Source of the DNA: Thermoleophilia bacterium
GTDB lineage: Bacteria; Actinomycetota; Thermoleophilia; RBG-16-64-13
Direction: 5' to 3'
Length of the DNA stretch: 5,375 nucleotides
Assembly: GCA_016929985.1 (NCBI GenBank)
Contig: JAFGIH010000174.1
Location: 1 to 5,375, forward strand
The notes beneath the pieces were generated by a model. The model did not search any database and had not been told where the DNA came from. It saw only the letters and a list, made by a program, of their open reading frames with translations. Every line of letters starts with the position of its first letter. Within the stretch, counting starts at the first letter, position 1. A program made the translations under genes and the position numbers. Below are positions 5,143-5,375 of this stretch, one piece after another.

Positions 5143-5375
5143 GTGCGCGCGGACCACGAGCCCCCGCCGGCCACCGAGCGGTGGGGCTGGCGCTACCATC
5201 ACGTCGGGATCCCGACCGACACTCCGCGTGCGGGCGAAACCTACCTGGCGGAGTACAAGTTCTACCACTCCGGGTTTCCCGAGAGCTTGTACGGCATCGA
5301 GTGGATGCGGTTCGAGCCCGGCAGTCCTGTGCACGAACTGGTGAAAAAGGTCCCGCACGTGGCCTTCGAGGTGGA
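5143..5375 (+). CDS. VOC (glyoxalase-fold) family protein, N-terminal part
   Basis: The first 77 residues of a gene cut by the right edge can be read. RWGWRYHHVGIPTDTPR (13-29) is a typical opening of a vicinal-oxygen-chelate domain, with the His of HHVGIP in the place of the first metal ligand. It continues with YGIEWMRFEPGSPVHELV (50-67) and PHVAFEV (71-77), matching a subgroup of uncharacterised VOC proteins. The enzymatic role is unknown; VOC members include isomerases, dioxygenases, epimerases and resistance proteins. The GTG at 5143 lies 4 nt after the preceding stop. TGAGG at 5126-5130 is a distant Shine-Dalgarno. TTG 5125 is an alternative start that would overlap the ATPase gene. The close spacing implies co-transcription with the PP-loop ATPase. 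Confidence 0.72.
   Translation, partial: MRADHEPPPATERWGWRYHHVGIPTDTPRAGETYLAEYKFYHSGFPESLYGIEWMRFEPGSPVHELVKKVPHVAFEV

Noticed and set aside
3993..5174. 393-residue open frame on the minus strand
   Set aside because: It is antisense to the GMP synthase-like gene, whose family motifs run its whole length. The antisense product shows no domain.

Overview
This 5.4-kb window is GC-rich and carries eight genes, all on the + strand: seven complete and one cut by the right edge. Almost every junction is an overlap or a gap under 40 nt, so most or all of it probably forms one transcription unit. The likely host is a high-GC anaerobe with corrinoid metabolism, possibly an anaerobic lineage of Actinomycetota. 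This is inference. It rests on an actinobacterial-looking membrane protein/HTH pair combined with C_GCAxxG_C_C, CGGC-domain and methionine-synthase-activation-type proteins, which are typical of anaerobes. No marker gene fixes the taxonomy.

Bases 1-178 are a leader with no supported gene. It holds an imperfect hairpin, then a promoter-like site whose -35 hexamer is half of a perfect palindrome (TTGACA-CGA-TGTCAA, 115-129), and a second small palindrome next to the ribosome binding site.

Bases 179-2800 hold a four-gene block with overlapping ends: a four-helix membrane protein, an 81-residue Xre-type HTH regulator, a 301-residue internally duplicated cysteine-rich redox protein (C_GCAxxG_C_C family), and a zinc-independent quinone-oxidoreductase-like MDR protein. 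The simplest reading is a self-regulated redox operon, with the HTH protein binding the palindrome at 115-129.

Bases 2840-4002 hold two cysteine-containing proteins with strong Shine-Dalgarno sites. One resembles the reductive-activation domain of cobalamin-dependent methionine synthase and ends in a CxxCxxxxC cluster. The other is a CGGC-domain putative metal-binding protein. Together they suggest reductive or metal chemistry serving corrinoid enzymes.

Bases 4003-4175 are a spacer in which a GrpB-like N-terminal fragment can be read. Bases 4176-5138 encode a PP-loop ATPase related to the ATP-pyrophosphatase half of GMP synthase. It lacks a glutaminase domain and has several unusual changes in the expected substrate region; it is the most puzzling gene here. 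Four bases after its stop begins a VOC (glyoxalase-fold) protein that continues past the window.

No tRNA, rRNA, insertion sequence, CRISPR array or convincing rho-independent terminator was found.
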